64,000 nt of DNA from the NCBI RefSeq assembly GCF_900537995.1, contig NZ_LR027880.1, positions 3,108,001 to 3,172,000 of the forward strand, written 5' to 3'. The DNA comes from Roseburia intestinalis L1-82. Lineage in GTDB: Bacteria > Bacillota > Clostridia > Lachnospirales > Lachnospiraceae. A program made the position numbers and the translations under genes. Numbering within the stretch: position 1 is the first letter of the stretch; the number at the start of each line of letters is the position of its first letter. This document shows, one piece after another, positions 56,108 to 64,000 of this stretch. Under the pieces are notes generated by a model. It saw nothing but the letters and a program-made list of their open reading frames with translations, did no database searches and was not told the origin of the DNA.

Positions 56108-56688
56108 AATTGATATCCTCCATTTTCATTTTTTTCCATTTGTTTCATGAGAAGAAACAGATTATGTTCCATTTCTTCGAAAAAGTTTTCATTACGTTCT
56201 GTTCTCGATTTCTGTCTCCATGACTTCATAAAATTATCAATTTTTCCCTGCGCTGACACCCACTCCAATTCCCCGTTTTGCGGGATATAGCCTATCTGTT
56301 CCGGCGCAATACGATACCTGTCCATCATATCCGTCTTTAACCGGCTTGCATGCAATGCATAGCCTTCGACCAGATAAAGAACCTTTTTGTGTCTGACTGT
56401 AAAATTGCGTATGATCTCCTGCCATTCACTCGGATAGGTATGGATCCCTGCGACAATAACATCTGCATTTTTTAAACTGTTTTGTGTTTTTTTGTCTCTG
56501 CCACATCCACAATCTGCAAATAAAATTCTGTCTTTTCCACCGGAAAAAATACACTGCCAGCCATTCTCCCTATGCACAAAAATACTATGTGCCGGTCTGA
56601 TTTTTGCCAGAAGCCATGACATCACAATCATATTTTCTGTTATATGGCAGGACTCTTCCATACCCCAGAATGCTATTTTTACAGACAT
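56095..56688 (-). CDS. TadZ/CpaE-like protein with degenerate ATP site
   Basis: 197 aa. The N-terminus KIAFWGMEESCHITENMIVMS has the position of a Walker A loop but lacks the GKS/T; ILFADCGCGRD at about residue 58 resembles a Walker B of MinD/ParA proteins. The order (P-loop-like strand, then hhhxDxG) and the place at the head of a Tad locus suggest a TadZ-type localisation factor that has lost ATP binding. This is inference; a non-ATPase role is equally possible. AAGGAG is 5 nt before its ATG. Confidence 0.5.
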   Translation of the reverse strand: MSVKIAFWGMEESCHITENMIVMSWLLAKIRPAHSIFVHRENGWQCIFSGGKDRILFADCGCGRDKKTQNSLKNADVIVAGIHTYPSEWQEIIRNFTVRHKKVLYLVEGYALHASRLKTDMMDRYRIAPEQIGYIPQNGELEWVSAQGKIDNFMKSWRQKSRTERNENFFEEMEHNLFLLMKQMEKNENGGYQLWNR

Positions 56689-57099
56689 GTCCGCTCCTTT
56701 TTCCCATTACAAAAAAGGCGGGATATCCCTCTGAAACAGCCTTTGGCAATAAAAATTGTTCTGTGAAATAAATTGACAATAATTGATTCTAATAAGATGG
56801 AAATCCCTGTCTGATTTCCAGCGATACGGTCTGTCATACAACCGTAAAAATGTCTGCTGATCTGTTCATCCTGTTTCAAAACCGCTCCAATCTCCTCAAT
56901 ATATAGAACGATCTAAGATGCTTCACGCAAACCCGATAAAAAGATAGTCATATATTACTTCATTTTATTATGTTTGTAAAGACCTTATTTTATTTTTTCT
57001 TTTCTTTTAGCCATGTATCATTTATAATTGTGCATGAACATTGGATAATATCTGACTGACGCTATCCAAAAATATTTACAATATGATCTGGAGGAGTTC
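56689..57099. other. Intergenic region between the Tad locus and degV
   Basis: About 410 bp separating the divergent Tad-type locus and degV. The only signal I can support is TATAAT at 57023-57028 on the plus strand, about 75 nt before the degV ATG, with no convincing -35. Short minus-strand frames exist but have no ribosome site. Confidence 0.5.
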
Positions 57100-57972
57100 A
57101 TGAAAGAGTTTGTAATTGTAACTGATACAACCACTGATTTACCAAGAGAATATGTTGAAAAACATCACTTATACATGATGTCCCTTCCTTACACCTTAGA
57201 AGGCACATCCTACACCTGGGAAAATCCAATGCCGGTCAAAGAGTTTTATGATAAAATGCGTGCCGGATCATTACCGACCACCTCACAGGCGAATCCCGAA
57301 GAAGCTGCTACTTTGTATGAATCGATTCTGAAAGAAAATGATGTGGATATTCTCCATATCGCATTTTCTTCCGGTCTCAGCGGAAGTTTTAACAGCTGCA
57401 GGATCGCCGCAGCAGACGTATGTGAAAAATATCCAGACCGCCGTATCGTAGTTGTGGATTCACTTGCCGCAACATTAGGTCAGGGGCTCTTAGTCTATAA
57501 AGCAGTTCAGTTAAAGGAAGCTGGAAAAAATCTGGATGAAATTGCTGTCTGGTTAGAAGAAAACAAATATCATCTCGTACATAATTTTACCGTGGACGAT
57601 CTTTTTCATCTGCATCGCGGCGGACGTCTCTCTAAGACAGCTGCAATTGTAGGTACGATGATCAATTTAAAACCGGTACTTCATGTCGATGATGAGGGAC
57701 ATCTTGTCATGTTAAGCAAAGTGCGCGGCCGCAAGAAATCACTGATCGGACTGGTCGACTGCATGGAAAAACAACTCGGTGACTGGAAAGATAAAAATGA
57801 TATTATCTTTATCAGTCATGGTGACTGCCCGGAAGATGCACAGTTTGTTGCTGATCTGATCAAAGAACGTTTTGGATATGAAAATTTCATGATTGATTAT
57901 ATCGGTGCTACGATTGGTGCACATTCCGGTCCGGGTACCGTTGCACTGTTTTATATGGGAGATCACCGTTAA
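57100..57972 (+). CDS. DegV family fatty-acid-binding protein
   Basis: 290 aa. Signature blocks VTDTTTDLPREYV at the N-terminus, TSQANPEEAATLYESIL, FSSGLSGSFNSCRIAA and HRGGRLSKTAAIVG identify DegV. Members bind a fatty acid and, with FakA kinase, feed exogenous acyl chains into phospholipid; several paralogues per genome are usual and ligands differ. GGAGG lies 6 nt before the ATG. It is monocistronic and ends at a strong hairpin. Confidence 0.95.
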   Translation: MKEFVIVTDTTTDLPREYVEKHHLYMMSLPYTLEGTSYTWENPMPVKEFYDKMRAGSLPTTSQANPEEAATLYESILKENDVDILHIAFSSGLSGSFNSCRIAAADVCEKYPDRRIVVVDSLAATLGQGLLVYKAVQLKEAGKNLDEIAVWLEENKYHLVHNFTVDDLFHLHRGGRLSKTAAIVGTMINLKPVLHVDDEGHLVMLSKVRGRKKSLIGLVDCMEKQLGDWKDKNDIIFISHGDCPEDAQFVADLIKERFGYENFMIDYIGATIGAHSGPGTVALFYMGDHR

Positions 57973-58021
57973 CCTCTATAGCAGCCATATCTTTTACACC
58001 TTATAAGTAATCTGTGATTCC

Positions 58022-58069
58022 AAAAGAGGCATTTGAAAAATGAAAAATCATTTTTCAAATGCCTCTTTT
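58022..58069. terminator. 22-bp perfect hairpin between degV and the cupin fragment
   Basis: AAAAGAGGCATTTGAAAAATGA pairs exactly with its complement across a 4-nt A loop (arms 58022-58043 and 58048-58069), with T4 at the plus-strand end. It terminates degV, and the right arm also encodes the last codons and stop of the cupin gene on the minus strand. Confidence 0.85.
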
Positions 58070-58326
58070 CCTTCTTCCTGATACCATCCCTCTCCTGCTG
58101 TGCAGATCAAAAGCTGTCCACCGCCTTTTGCTGCGTGGTGAATGTGCCAGTTATTACGGCATCCCGGTTCAAATGTCACATTTGCCATAAATACAGCACA
58201 GTTCTTCGGATCTGTCAGTGGATTCAGATAAGAATTACCGATAAAATACTGTGCAAATCCTGTATTCTCCGCACCCGTTCCAAATACGTTCCGTTTTTCA
58301 AATTCTTCTCTACTTATAGTCTTCAT
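58048..58326 (-). pseudogene. Truncated cupin protein
   Basis: 92 aa. MKTISREEFEKRNVFGTGAE and the cupin motif 1 region (PGCRNNWHIHHAAKGGGQLLICTAGEGWYQEEGK, metal His pair seen) are typical of small cupins of about 130-140 aa. Motif 2 (G...P....H....), which supplies the last metal His, is missing: the frame ends at GKEAFEK inside the arm of a perfect hairpin. The gene thus seems cut off at its 3' end, with the hairpin at the break. It retains a ribosome site and a MerR-type promoter, so a shortened product may still be made. Confidence 0.7.
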
Positions 58327-58390
58327 AATTGTATTGCTCCTTTCCGTTGACGGATTCTATCATCTGCTTCCCCATCGGAAGTACTTATAA

Positions 58391-58421
58391 ATTCTACAAC
58401 TTGAAGTGCACTATAAGTCAA
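58391..58421 (-). promoter_or_regulatory. MerR-type promoter with 19-bp spacer
   Basis: On the minus strand TTGACT (complement of 58416-58421), a 19-bp spacer (58397-58415), TAGAAT (complement of 58391-58396). The spacer holds a dyad CTTATAGTGCACTTCAAG centred on AGTGCACT. The over-long spacer with internal symmetry is the mark of promoters untwisted by MerR-family activators, notably the AdhR/NmlR group that responds to aldehydes. No merR gene is in the window. Confidence 0.75.
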
Positions 58422-58431
58422 GAAATTTCTG

Positions 58432-58746
58432 CTAGTTTGTAAATTTTACAGCCGTACCATATGCAATGACTTCTGCTGCCCCCTGCATAACTGCAGAAGA
58501 TGCATAACGGATATTTACAACCGCATCAGCACCTAAGCTCTCTGCCTCTTCCACCATGCGCTTTGTTGCAAGTGCTCTAGCCTCATTCATCATTTCATTG
58601 TATGCCTTTAACTCTCCGCCAACTAATGTTTTGAAACTCTGTGTAATATCTTTTCCAATATTTTTGCTCTGGATCGTGCTTCCCTTTACCAGACCAAGCA
58701 TTTCTAAATTTTTGCCGCTGATATAATCAGTATTTACTAAGATCAT
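58432..58746 (-). CDS. YbjQ family (DUF74) protein
   Basis: 104 aa from the ATG at 58746, 6 nt after GGAG; a GTG 12 nt upstream is less likely. MILVNTDYISGKNLEMLGLV, then KNIGKDITQSFKTLVGGELK, and ALATKRMVEEAESLGADAVVNIRY are typical of this small beta-sandwich family, which forms pentamers and is called heavy-metal-binding on weak grounds. Its start overlaps the preceding gene by 20 nt. Confidence 0.9.
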   Translation of the reverse strand: MILVNTDYISGKNLEMLGLVKGSTIQSKNIGKDITQSFKTLVGGELKAYNEMMNEARALATKRMVEEAESLGADAVVNIRYASSAVMQGAAEVIAYGTAVKFTN

Positions 58747-58960
58747 CTTCTTCTCCACTCCTTATCTCCTGCACACGTTCTACGGTTACTGCAAATGCTA
58801 CTCCTGCCAGTGCCAGCGGAATAATTACCATCAATAATTTCATGATGACAGTCAGATCCGGGATCAGCATAAATACCGCAGCAATTGCAACATAATACAC
58901 GATCAGAACTGCTGCAATGATAATCGGAGCGATCATTTTGTTTCGATGTTCCTTTTTCAT
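58727..58960 (-). CDS. Small two-helix membrane protein
   Basis: 77 aa. Two hydrophobic helices (MIAPIIIAAVLIVYYVAIAA and MKLLMVIIPLALAGVAFAVT) and an acidic tail (RSGEEDDLSKY). AAGGGGG precedes the ATG. It overlaps the ybjQ-like gene and is probably expressed with it; no named family. Confidence 0.75.
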   Translation of the reverse strand: MKKEHRNKMIAPIIIAAVLIVYYVAIAAVFMLIPDLTVIMKLLMVIIPLALAGVAFAVTVERVQEIRSGEEDDLSKY

Positions 58961-59019
58961 AACTTTTGCCCCCTTTGTGTATTATCTAGTTAATACAATA
59001 ATACATTCAACAGAATATG

Positions 59020-60291
59020 TCAACCACAAATCAACGCAAAATATCCCCAGTCCCAGATGATATGTTCAAAACTGTTTTCCAAATATTCGTAAATATCATC
59101 TTCCTCATATCCCGTCATGCGGGAGACCACAACCATATAATCACGCACATCTTCGTAGGAAATTCCTCTTCGGCAGGAAGTTGAAATTCCTTCTTCGCAG
59201 AAGCTCCCCTCCCCCTGACTTAACAACCAGTGCAGAAAAACAGCATGCCTTATTGTGGCATATTCCATTGCGATCCACTGCACCTGCACGACCATCTCCT
59301 CTAAATTTCCTTCCGGTTTTAAAGAATCTGCATACAACTCTGTCAAAAGGAACCGCCGCATCAACGGCTGGTATTTCAAAAACTGTACTTCAAACTCCTG
59401 CCATTCTTTTACAACTTCCTCATCGATTCCCTGTTCGGATAACTGTTCTGCAAGCTGTGCCACAGGCTCTAAGTATTTTTCATACAATCCTTCCCTGCGA
59501 TAATTCTCTGCAAGGTCCAAAAACAGTTCGTTGCGCTCCTCAATGGAATACTGCAGTGTCTGTTCAATTCCATCAATCGTTTCTGAAAGTTCTAAAAGGA
59601 ATCCACCCGGATACATTTTTGCCATGTCTGTCAAATCCAGTCCCAACGCATCTTCTGCCGCATCTTTTACCTGCTTATTTTCCATACACCCATCTTTTGC
59701 CTGCTCATCTTCCACACGCTCATATAGATCAAGCAGCACATAAAAAATCTTCATCAGATTATGCTCCGGCGTATGCGCTCCATCCTCCATCAGCTTCATT
59801 AAAAATGCGCGCAAGTTCACAAGCGGCGCAAGTTCCCGATAAGCAGATGTATCCATCTCTCCGGAAAATGAAATATGTTCTCTTTTCCGCAACAGATCAA
59901 TGACCGCCGGACAAGACGGCATCAGGGCGTATTCTGTGACATCTTCGTTAAAGGTATGGATCTCTCTTGGAAAAAGCTGACAGGTCTGTGAAAGTATCTC
60001 ATCCCCATAAGTAAGAACCAATCTGCACAATTTTTTGCCATTCAGAAATGGACAATTTTTCTCTTTATTTAATCCGATGACTCTGCTGCCATCCTTCTTT
60101 CTTACATACCCACTCAGCTTTTCTTTTTTTGCCTGCTGTCCTCTATCTGTATCATACATCCCGTCCGGCGTCAGAGTGTGTTTCCACTTTACAAAAGTGT
60201 CCTCATCCACCCCGATCTTCCATTCCCTGCAGCATGTAAAACTGCACCGGTCTGCTATACAGGTAAAATCTTCATAATAATCCGGCTTCAT
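59020..60291 (-). CDS. fliB: Flagellin lysine-N-methylase (FliB-like)
   Basis: 423 aa. The N-terminal DYYEDFTCIADRCSFTCCREWKI has the cysteine cluster of FliB, which binds an iron-sulphur cluster and methylates surface lysines of flagellin using S-adenosylmethionine; a further Cys pair is in NCPFLNGKKLCRL and QTCQLFPREI. The remainder is helical. Presence implies a flagellated host, although no flagellar genes are in the window. AGGAG is 6 nt before the ATG. Confidence 0.88.
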   Translation of the reverse strand: MKPDYYEDFTCIADRCSFTCCREWKIGVDEDTFVKWKHTLTPDGMYDTDRGQQAKKEKLSGYVRKKDGSRVIGLNKEKNCPFLNGKKLCRLVLTYGDEILSQTCQLFPREIHTFNEDVTEYALMPSCPAVIDLLRKREHISFSGEMDTSAYRELAPLVNLRAFLMKLMEDGAHTPEHNLMKIFYVLLDLYERVEDEQAKDGCMENKQVKDAAEDALGLDLTDMAKMYPGGFLLELSETIDGIEQTLQYSIEERNELFLDLAENYRREGLYEKYLEPVAQLAEQLSEQGIDEEVVKEWQEFEVQFLKYQPLMRRFLLTELYADSLKPEGNLEEMVVQVQWIAMEYATIRHAVFLHWLLSQGEGSFCEEGISTSCRRGISYEDVRDYMVVVSRMTGYEEDDIYEYLENSFEHIIWDWGYFALICG

Positions 60292-60320
60292 TTCTCTCTC
60301 CTAGCTTATGAATAAATATA

Positions 60321-60365
60321 GGGCTGTTTTTTCAAAGGGTATTTTTACCTTTTGAAATCCAGCCC
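60321..60365 (-). terminator. Terminator of the ABC-F gene
   Basis: GGGCTG against CAGCCC encloses TTTCAAAGGGTA against TACCTTTTGAAA with a T4 loop. It lies just past the stop at 60374 on the minus strand. The T run after it is weak, but the stem is long. Confidence 0.6.
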
Positions 60366-60373
60366 CACATTTT

Positions 60374-61930
60374 TTATAAAATCTTCGTCGTCCACTTTGA
60401 GCAGTCCCACACGGCGTTCACCACATCCTGATAGAAATCCGGCTCATGACAGATCAAAAGTACTGCTCCGCGGTATTCGTTTAGAGCACGCTTTAATTCG
60501 TCTTTTGCATCCACATCCAGATGGTTCGTCGGCTCGTCCAGAAGCAGGATGTTAGTCGTGCGGTTCATCAGTTTGCACAGACGTACTTTCGCCTGCTCAC
60601 CACCGCTAAGTACACGCACCTGGCTTTCGATATGCTTTGTGGTCAGACCGCATTTTGCAAGTGCTGAACGCACTTCGTACTGGGAAAAAGCCGGAAATTC
60701 TTCCCAGATTTCTTCGATACAGGTATTTTTATTTTCCCCTTTGATCTCCTGCTCAAAATAACCGATCTCTAAATTTTCCCCCAGAGTGACTTCCCCTGAT
60801 AAAGCCGGAACCAGTCCTAAAATACTGCGCAGTAAAGTCGTCTTTCCGATACCGTTTGCACCGACTAAGGCGATCTTCTGACCGCGTTCCATAGAAATAT
60901 TAAGCGGCTTTGATAACGGTTCATCGTACCCGATGACAAGATCTTTGGTCTCAAAGATATATTTTCCCGGTGTCCTTCCAAGTTTGAAATCAAACTCCGG
61001 CTTTGGACGCTCTGCGGCAAGCTCGATCACATCCATTTTATCAAGTTTTTTCTGACGGGACATCGCCATATTTCTCGTAGCAACGCGGGCCTTGTTGCGC
61101 GCCACAAAATCTTTTAACTCACTGATCTCCTGCTGCTGTTTGCGGTATGCAGCCTCAAGCTGTGATTTTTTCACTGCATAAACTTCCTGGAACTTATCGT
61201 AATTTCCTACATAGCGGTCAAGTCTCTGATTTTCCATATGATAAATGATATTTACCACGTCATTTAAAAACGGGATATCGTGTGAGATCAGGATAAACGC
61301 ATTCTCGTACTCCTGCAGATAACGCGTCAGCCATGCAATGTGCTCTGCATCTAAATAGTTTGTCGGCTCATCCAAAAGAAGAATGTCCGGTTTCTCTAAA
61401 AGAAGCTTTGCAAGCAGCACCTTCATACGCTGTCCACCGCTTAAATCTGAAACATCATGGTCAAGTCCCAGTTCCAATAATCCAAGTGCTCGCGCAACCT
61501 CCTCCACTTTGCTGTCGATAACATAGAAATCATGCATCGTCAGCATATCCTGGATCACACCAAGTTCTTCCATCATGGCATCCATCTGATCCGGATCGGC
61601 ACTGCCTAACTGATCGCAGATCTCATTCATGCGTTCTTCCTGCTCAAACAGCCACGCAAACGCCGACTTTAGGACGCTCTCGATTGTCATCCCCTTCTGC
61701 AGGGTGGAATTCTGATCCAGATATCCGGTCCGCACATTTTTCGCCCACTCAACTTTTCCCTCATCCGGCATCAGTTTTCCGGTCACAATGTTCATAAATG
61801 TGGACTTTCCCTCGCCATTGGCTCCAACTAATCCGATATGTTCCCCCGCAAGCAGACGGAATGAAACATCCTCAAAAATTGCACGGTCGCCAAAGCCATG
61901 GGTCAGATGTTCAACATTTAATATACTCAT
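60374..61930 (-). CDS. ABC-F family ATPase (ribosome-associated)
   Basis: 518 aa with two ATPase domains and no membrane helices. Walker A motifs GANGEGKST (residue about 35) and GANGIGKTT; signatures DLSGGQRMKVLLA and VLSGGEQAKVRLC; Walker B ILLLDEPTNYLD and ILLLDEPTNHLD. The inter-domain linker is charged (residues about 240-305, many Lys/Arg/Gln). ABC-F proteins bind the ribosomal E site and relieve stalling or confer antibiotic protection. The lack of a long C-terminal extension and the sequence look like the YkpA/YbiT group rather than a known resistance type. Confidence 0.92.
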   Translation of the reverse strand: MSILNVEHLTHGFGDRAIFEDVSFRLLAGEHIGLVGANGEGKSTFMNIVTGKLMPDEGKVEWAKNVRTGYLDQNSTLQKGMTIESVLKSAFAWLFEQEERMNEICDQLGSADPDQMDAMMEELGVIQDMLTMHDFYVIDSKVEEVARALGLLELGLDHDVSDLSGGQRMKVLLAKLLLEKPDILLLDEPTNYLDAEHIAWLTRYLQEYENAFILISHDIPFLNDVVNIIYHMENQRLDRYVGNYDKFQEVYAVKKSQLEAAYRKQQQEISELKDFVARNKARVATRNMAMSRQKKLDKMDVIELAAERPKPEFDFKLGRTPGKYIFETKDLVIGYDEPLSKPLNISMERGQKIALVGANGIGKTTLLRSILGLVPALSGEVTLGENLEIGYFEQEIKGENKNTCIEEIWEEFPAFSQYEVRSALAKCGLTTKHIESQVRVLSGGEQAKVRLCKLMNRTTNILLLDEPTNHLDVDAKDELKRALNEYRGAVLLICHEPDFYQDVVNAVWDCSKWTTKIL

Positions 61931-61993
61931 ATTTTTCCTCTTTACTTTCTGTTATTATCTATATGGTACTCACGTTTTGTTCCGGCAAAACCA

Positions 61994-63343
61994 CTATTGT
62001 ATGCTCACGTTCAGCATCTTTTCCGTCTTCCGGTACACATGCCGGTACGCCGGGAACAAAAATGCGTCCGCGAAGATCCATGCGACCGGGCTTGCAAAAC
62101 ATGCTGCCGGAAAACCAAACAGCGGCACTAATGCAAATCCGACGAGCGTTCTCGCCGCCATCTCACAGACACCTGCTAAGATTGCAAACTTGCTGTATCC
62201 CATACCCTGGATCAGGAAACGGACGATATTGACAAATGCGAGTGGAATGTAAAATGCACTGTTGATCAATAAAAACAGGTATACATTCCCGATGACTTCC
62301 ACCTCAGCGCGTTCCACGAAGAACAGTGCAAGATTTCTTCCGGTCAGCGCAAGAATAACAAATGCAAGGATCGCATATCCGATTCCAAGCATGGAACATG
62401 CCTTTAATCCCTTCGAAATACGATCCATTTTCTTTGCACCGACATTCTGTCCGCCATAAGTTGCCATCGTCGATCCCATCGCATCAAACGGGCAGCAGAA
62501 AAACATTCCTATCTTGCTTCCAGCGGTCATGGATGCAACTGCGTTTGAACCGAGCGTATTGACTGCACTCTGTAAAATAACGCTTCCAATTGCCGTGATG
62601 GAATACTGCAGTCCCATCGGCACACCCATGCCACAGAGTGTTTTCATATAAGAACTGTTCCATCGGCGTTCCTCTGCATCCGGATGCAGGATTTCAAATT
62701 TTTTCCAGCTGTAGATCAGGCATCCGATTCCGGACACTGCCTGAGAGATCACCGTTGCAAGTGATGCGCCAGCTACACCCAGATGAAGATTTATGATAAA
62801 TACAAGGTCTAACGCAATATTCATCACAGATGAGATTACCAAAAACACGACGGGGGTCTTGCTGTCTCCCATCGAACGGATGATGGCCGAAATAAGATTA
62901 TACAAATATGTTGCCGGTATTCCTGCAAAAATGATCACGATATACAGATACGCCCCGTCGATAATGTTGTCCGGCGTGCGCATCAGTTCTAAGATCGGGC
63001 GGCAGAATACTACTGTGACTGCCGTCATGACCACTGCAAAAATTGCAGATAAATAAATGGCATTTACCATAAATGCACGCAGTCCACGGTAATCCCCGGC
63101 ACCAAATTTATGTGCCAGTGGAATTGCAAAACCGTTGCAGACACCCATACAGAATCCGATGATCAAAAAGTTTAAAGATCCGGTGGAACCTACCGCTGCA
63201 AGTGCATCCACACCGAGAAATCTTCCGACAATGAGTGTATCCACCAGATTATAAAACTGCTGAAACAGATATCCAAACAAAAGTGGAATGGAGAAACCTA
63301 AAATCAGCTTCATCGGAGAACCATTCGTCATATCTTTTGTCAT
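61994..63343 (-). CDS. MATE family multidrug/Na+ (or H+) antiporter
   Basis: 449 aa with about 12 helices in two related halves. MTNGSPMKLILGFSIPLLFGYLFQQFYNLVDTLIVGRFLG is the family's N-terminal signature region, including QQFYNLVDTLIVG. GAGDYRG and YGGQNVGAKKMDRI mark the starts of the halves. It uses a cation gradient to expel organic cations or other substrates. GAGGATG precedes the ATG at 63343. It is next to a foldase gene with 18 nt between them, so the two may be co-transcribed. Confidence 0.93.
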   Translation of the reverse strand: MTKDMTNGSPMKLILGFSIPLLFGYLFQQFYNLVDTLIVGRFLGVDALAAVGSTGSLNFLIIGFCMGVCNGFAIPLAHKFGAGDYRGLRAFMVNAIYLSAIFAVVMTAVTVVFCRPILELMRTPDNIIDGAYLYIVIIFAGIPATYLYNLISAIIRSMGDSKTPVVFLVISSVMNIALDLVFIINLHLGVAGASLATVISQAVSGIGCLIYSWKKFEILHPDAEERRWNSSYMKTLCGMGVPMGLQYSITAIGSVILQSAVNTLGSNAVASMTAGSKIGMFFCCPFDAMGSTMATYGGQNVGAKKMDRISKGLKACSMLGIGYAILAFVILALTGRNLALFFVERAEVEVIGNVYLFLLINSAFYIPLAFVNIVRFLIQGMGYSKFAILAGVCEMAARTLVGFALVPLFGFPAACFASPVAWIFADAFLFPAYRHVYRKTEKMLNVSIQ

Positions 63344-63361
63344 ATTTCATCCTCTTTTCCC

Positions 63362-64000
63362 TTATATTTCCCCACAATGTTTTTCAAAAATCTCAAAAAA
63401 ACTGTCCGTCTGTATACCATCTGTGGTATCTAATGTGAGTTCATCCCACATATCTTTGTTGATACTGGAATTCAGTCCCGCCACAAACTGATTATAGACA
63501 TCATCAAATGCCTCTTTTTCTCTTTTTTCCACGATATTGGACTTGTTTGCCTCTGTCAGTTCCTCATTATATTTATTCAGGCATTTAATAAAATAAAACC
63601 CTTTGCCTGCCTGGATCATAGACGACGTCTGTCCATTATCAAGATTAAACGCAACCTCCTCGACCTCTTTGGGCAGTTCATCCCTGGCCACCGTAGTCTG
63701 TATGGAAGAAAGTTCATTATAGTTATTTGCCACAGATGCAAAATCATCTCCACGCTCTAACTTTGCTGCCACATCACTTGCCTTTGTACTGTCTGCGACA
63801 AATATCTGCATGATCTCGATCACACGCGCCTCATCGTCACTGACTTCCTCATTTACACTGTTTGTCAGCGAATTATAAAGTTTCTGTGCTAATGCGTAAT
63901 GCTGATAATATTCGCTGATATCGCTCTCCGTCACTTCAAGATAAGTATTTTCTTCTTTTGAAAGTGATGCATAATACTCTGCCGCCGCCTCTGATATTGC
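63362..64000 (-). CDS. PpiC/parvulin-type peptidyl-prolyl isomerase, N-terminal part outside window
   Basis: 213 codons are visible, open to the right edge. The parvulin core is seen as ARVIEIMQIFVADSTKASDV, FASVANNYNELSS, then GQTSSMIQAGKGFYFIKCLNKYNE. Flanking helices (SEAAAEYYASLSKEE, then DVYNQFVAGLNSSI) suggest a PrsA/SurA-like extracytoplasmic foldase; its signal peptide would be beyond 64000. A GTG inside the frame (63934) should not be taken as the start. Confidence 0.8.
   Translation of the reverse strand, partial: AISEAAAEYYASLSKEENTYLEVTESDISEYYQHYALAQKLYNSLTNSVNEEVSDDEARVIEIMQIFVADSTKASDVAAKLERGDDFASVANNYNELSSIQTTVARDELPKEVEEVAFNLDNGQTSSMIQAGKGFYFIKCLNKYNEELTEANKSNIVEKREKEAFDDVYNQFVAGLNSSINKDMWDELTLDTTDGIQTDSFFEIFEKHCGEI

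Noticed and set aside
56679..56879. A 66-codon minus-strand frame upstream of the TadZ-like gene
   Set aside because: No ribosome site, no recognisable features, and it overlaps the start of the better-supported gene.

Overview
The window reads as a chromosomal segment of a low-to-moderate GC anaerobic Firmicute of the family Lachnospiraceae, most likely Roseburia or a close relative. Supporting evidence: strong AGGAGG-type ribosome sites; sigma-A promoters of the TTGACA-N17-TATAAT type; single-chain glycyl-tRNA synthetase; the yqzL-recO-era arrangement; a flagellin lysine methylase; a eukaryote-type HisA; and a giant 2-hydroxyacyl-CoA dehydratase activase. The genus is an inference. I see no rRNA or tRNA genes and no CRISPR array.

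Layout. 1-8.6 kb is a leftward housekeeping block (GtrII-like membrane protein, glyQS, lipoprotein, recO, yqzL-like, era, M16C protease). 8.6-9.7 kb is an accessory strip with a dispersed repeat, cspA, a remnant of a BspA-type leucine-rich-repeat gene and a 0.3 kb foldback element. 9.7-19.3 kb holds an MscS channel and amino-acid biosynthesis (leuB-ilvD-ilvB-serC-serA plus DUF1015), preceded by a leader with a tiny ORF. 19.5-25.4 kb is an accessory island. 25.5-36 kb is core metabolism (yajC, tgt, aroA, aroC, an ANTAR regulator, glnA, HisA-like, guaB, CorC-like) with a second copy of the foldback element after aroC. 36-45.4 kb has a transglutaminase-like secreted protein, a polysaccharide deacetylase, a MacAB-type efflux operon with a clear operator, nudC and an inactive-looking rhomboid. 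45.7-51.5 kb has an IS110 element next to a large dehydratase activase gene interrupted by one in-frame stop codon. 51.6-56.7 kb is a compact Tad/Flp-type pilus or secretion locus. 57-64 kb has degV, a truncated cupin under a MerR-type promoter, a ybjQ-like gene, fliB, an ABC-F gene, a MATE exporter and a truncated PpiC-type foldase.

The most interesting system is the island at 19.5-25.4 kb. A SPASM-type radical SAM enzyme is followed by a 48-residue precursor-like ORF too small for routine gene calling (leader with Gly-Gly, tail AGAILWCACVN). Next come a JAB/JAMM-type metalloprotease-like protein and an exporter that lacks the usual leader-cleaving C39 domain. Beside it are two tandem XRE-TPR regulators of the RRNPP (peptide-sensing) type and, facing them, a 57-residue secreted-peptide ORF driven by a near-consensus promoter. 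A 25-bp perfect palindrome sits between this peptide gene and the radical SAM gene. The layout suggests a peptide-pheromone-controlled, radical-SAM-modified peptide (RiPP) pathway, reminiscent of the Rgg/SHP-controlled streptide family but with its own precursor and protease. This is inference from gene content.

Second in interest are two copies of a 319-370 bp foldback element whose arms differ by compensated substitutions, and an efflux operon with a symmetrical operator plus phased TTAAG repeats.
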